A DNA stretch of 8,442 nucleotides from Nitrospirota bacterium (GTDB lineage: Bacteria > Nitrospirota > Thermodesulfovibrionia > Thermodesulfovibrionales > SM23-35). Both the position numbers and the translations under genes were made by a program. A model generated the notes under the pieces. It saw only the letters and a program-made list of their open reading frames with translations. It had not been told where the DNA came from and did no database searches. Where the stretch lies: NCBI GenBank assembly GCA_018262395.1, contig JAGSYM010000070.1, forward strand, positions 1 to 8,442. The letters run 5' to 3'. Shown here piece after piece: positions 5,445-8,442 of this stretch (position 1 is the stretch's first letter; each line of letters opens with the position of its first letter).

Positions 5445-6692
5445 ATGGCAAAAGCAACGATCAAAAACAGTATGACAAAAACACGGGACAAAAAGGATGT
5501 TATGGAACTGGTCAGGAAACATGATGTGAAGTTTATTCGGCTCTGGTTCACGGATATCCACGGACAGTTGAAAAGCTTTGCCGTTCCGGTGGATGAGCTT
5601 GAATTTGCCTTTAACGAGGGAATGGGGTTTGACGGTTCTTCCATCAAAGGGTTTGCACGGATCGATGAGAGTGACATGATCGCCCGTCCTGATCCAACCA
5701 CGTTTGTCATCCTCCCCTGGCGGCCGGCGGAGCGGGCTGTCGCCCGGATGTTCTGCGATATCTTTGAACCAGACGGCTCACCCTATAAGGGAGATCCGCG
5801 ATATGTCCTCAAGGTCAACCTCGAAAAGGCAAAACAGAAGGGGTTTACCTTATACGTTGGGCCGGAACTTGAATACTTTTATTTCAAATCCGACAAAGCC
5901 ACGGAAACACTCGATGAAGGAGGATACTTCGACTATCCACTGGATGCTGCAGAAGACCTCAGACGGGATACGATTCTCGCCCTCGAAACCATGGGGATTC
6001 AGGTTGAATACTCTCATCACGAAGTTGCTCATTCACAGCATGAGATAGACCTGCGATATGCAGATGCTCTCACCATGGCGGATATCGTCATGACACACAG
6101 AATCATTGTGAAGGAGATAGCCAAACAGTACAATGTCTATGCCACCTTCATGCCAAAACCCATCTATGGGCAGAACGGCAGCGGAATGCATACCCACCAG
6201 TCATTATTCAAGGGAAATCAGAATGCCTTCTTTGATCCGAAAGACCCGTATTTTCTCTCTGACACTGCCAAAAAATATATTGCCGGCCTCCTGACACACG
6301 TAAAAGTGAGGGTGCCTCTCTACAAGCCGGGCAAGGAAAAGGCAACCCGCCTTGAACTTCGTTCTCCTGATCCGTCCTGTAATCCTTACCTTGCCTTTGC
6401 CTGCATGCTGAATGCAGGACTGAAAGGAGTAGAAAAGGGGTATAAGCTCCCTGACCCCATGGAAATGGATGTGTACCACCTTTCTGAAGAGGAACGCGCA
6501 AAATACCATATCGACACCCTTCCGGGAAGCCTCAACAGGGCAATAGAGTACGCGGAAAGCAGTGAACTTCTCAGGGAAACGCTCGGTGACCATATCTTTG
6601 AGCAGTTTATAATGAGCAAGAAAGTTGAATGGGACGATTACCGGATAAAAATTCATCCCTTCGAAATAGAGAGGTATTTACCGATACTCTAA
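5445..6692 (+). CDS. glnA: Glutamine synthetase type I (alpha-like) with an in-frame internal deletion of the active-site flap
   Basis: A type I glutamine synthetase (glutamate + NH3 + ATP to glutamine), 415 residues, against about 440-455 expected for alpha-type enzymes. Recognisable motifs in order are FDGSSIKGF with DESDM (about 63-79), GPELEYF (139-145, metal ligands E141/E143), SHHEVAHSQHEIDL (about 189-202), NGSGMHTH (244-251) and TRLELRSPDPSCNPYLAFA (301-319). Between AGLLTHV (280-286) and RVPLYKPGKEKATR (289-302) only two residues remain where family members have about 38. That lost block should hold the NSYKRLVPGYEAP flap and the NRS segment, with substrate- and ATP-binding Arg and the catalytic flap Glu. 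The adenylylation region reads VYHLSEEE (Tyr344), alpha-type, not NLYDLPPEE. A good AGGAG (5433-5437) lies seven bases before the ATG. The enzyme is probably inactive or altered unless this is a sequencing artefact. The family call is certain; activity is doubtful. Confidence 0.93.
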   Translation: MAKATIKNSMTKTRDKKDVMELVRKHDVKFIRLWFTDIHGQLKSFAVPVDELEFAFNEGMGFDGSSIKGFARIDESDMIARPDPTTFVILPWRPAERAVARMFCDIFEPDGSPYKGDPRYVLKVNLEKAKQKGFTLYVGPELEYFYFKSDKATETLDEGGYFDYPLDAAEDLRRDTILALETMGIQVEYSHHEVAHSQHEIDLRYADALTMADIVMTHRIIVKEIAKQYNVYATFMPKPIYGQNGSGMHTHQSLFKGNQNAFFDPKDPYFLSDTAKKYIAGLLTHVKVRVPLYKPGKEKATRLELRSPDPSCNPYLAFACMLNAGLKGVEKGYKLPDPMEMDVYHLSEEERAKYHIDTLPGSLNRAIEYAESSELLRETLGDHIFEQFIMSKKVEWDDYRIKIHPFEIERYLPIL

Positions 6693-6704
6693 GAGGGAGG
6701 GGCC

Positions 6705-6788
6705 AAGGGGTCGAGGGGCCAAGGATTCAAGTGATTTTTGTATTTACACTCAAACCCTGGAATCCTGGAATCCTCGAACCCTTTTATT

Positions 6789-6797
<9 letters not shown>
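6705..6797 (+). terminator. Inverted repeat of 8-bp tandem units followed by a T-rich tract, probable glnA terminator
   Basis: Seen in sequence: a 27-bp left arm (6705-6731) and right arm (6757-6783) are inverted repeats matching at 21 of 27 positions around a 25-base spacer, followed by TTTTATTTTATTTTT (6782-6796). The hairpin starts 12 bases after the glnA stop codon, and the T-tract runs into the end of the convergent CDF gene. Both arms have 8-bp periodicity, for example CTGGAATC repeated at 6757-6764 and 6765-6772, and GAGGGGCC/AAGGGGTC on the left. The terminator role for glnA is inference from position and T-tract. Confidence 0.6.

Positions 6798-8442
<1,645 letters not shown>

Overview
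The window carries a compact nitrogen-regulation neighbourhood from a bacterium, followed by a tRNA-modification/metal-transport pair. Left to right it holds: a YihY/BrkB-family membrane protein (160-978, +); a PII signal protein (1140-1478, -); divergently from it, a full-length two-domain glutamine synthetase adenylyltransferase GlnE (1553-4390, +); a class I glutamine amidotransferase (4505-5200, +); a glutamine synthetase (5445-6692, +); then, convergent, a cation diffusion facilitator (6789-7679, -) and the C-terminal two thirds of queuine tRNA-ribosyltransferase Tgt (7658-8442, -, running off the right edge). Coding density is high and no stretch over 300 bases lacks a gene.

The organism cannot be named from this sequence alone. 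The archaeal/GSI-alpha flavour of the glutamine synthetase beside a proteobacterial-style GlnE, the moderate GC content and the many G/C-tract hairpin repeats suggest a deep-branching anaerobe-type lineage such as Nitrospirota or a Desulfobacterota-like group. This is an inference of low to moderate confidence.

The nitrogen genes belong to one pathway: PII senses 2-oxoglutarate and ATP/ADP, GlnE classically attaches AMP to or removes it from glutamine synthetase, and glutamine synthetase makes the glutamine that amidotransferases consume. The residues read here depart from the textbook cascade at several points. The PII T-loop has Phe at position 51, where the uridylylated Tyr normally sits. 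The glutamine synthetase has an alpha-type sequence at the usual adenylylation loop. GlnE's C-terminal nucleotidyltransferase motif is divergent while its N-terminal one is classical. Most strikingly, the glutamine synthetase lacks about 36 residues, in frame, that should carry the conserved active-site flap (the NSYKRLVPGYEAP region and the following NRS region). Either this is a remodelled or inactive paralog, or it is a recent deletion or assembly error.

The intergenic regions of the left 5.4 kb are packed with a family of small hairpin elements (a C-tract/G-tract stem with a 3-nt loop, then a second G-tract ending in GATTAC). Copies lie at 1-49, 995-1047, 1061-1102, 5208-5248 and 5350-5387, with a larger related composite at 4396-4495. 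They flank genes in inverted pairs. An unrelated inverted repeat built from 8-bp tandem units follows glnA and ends in a T-rich tract, so it looks like that gene's terminator.
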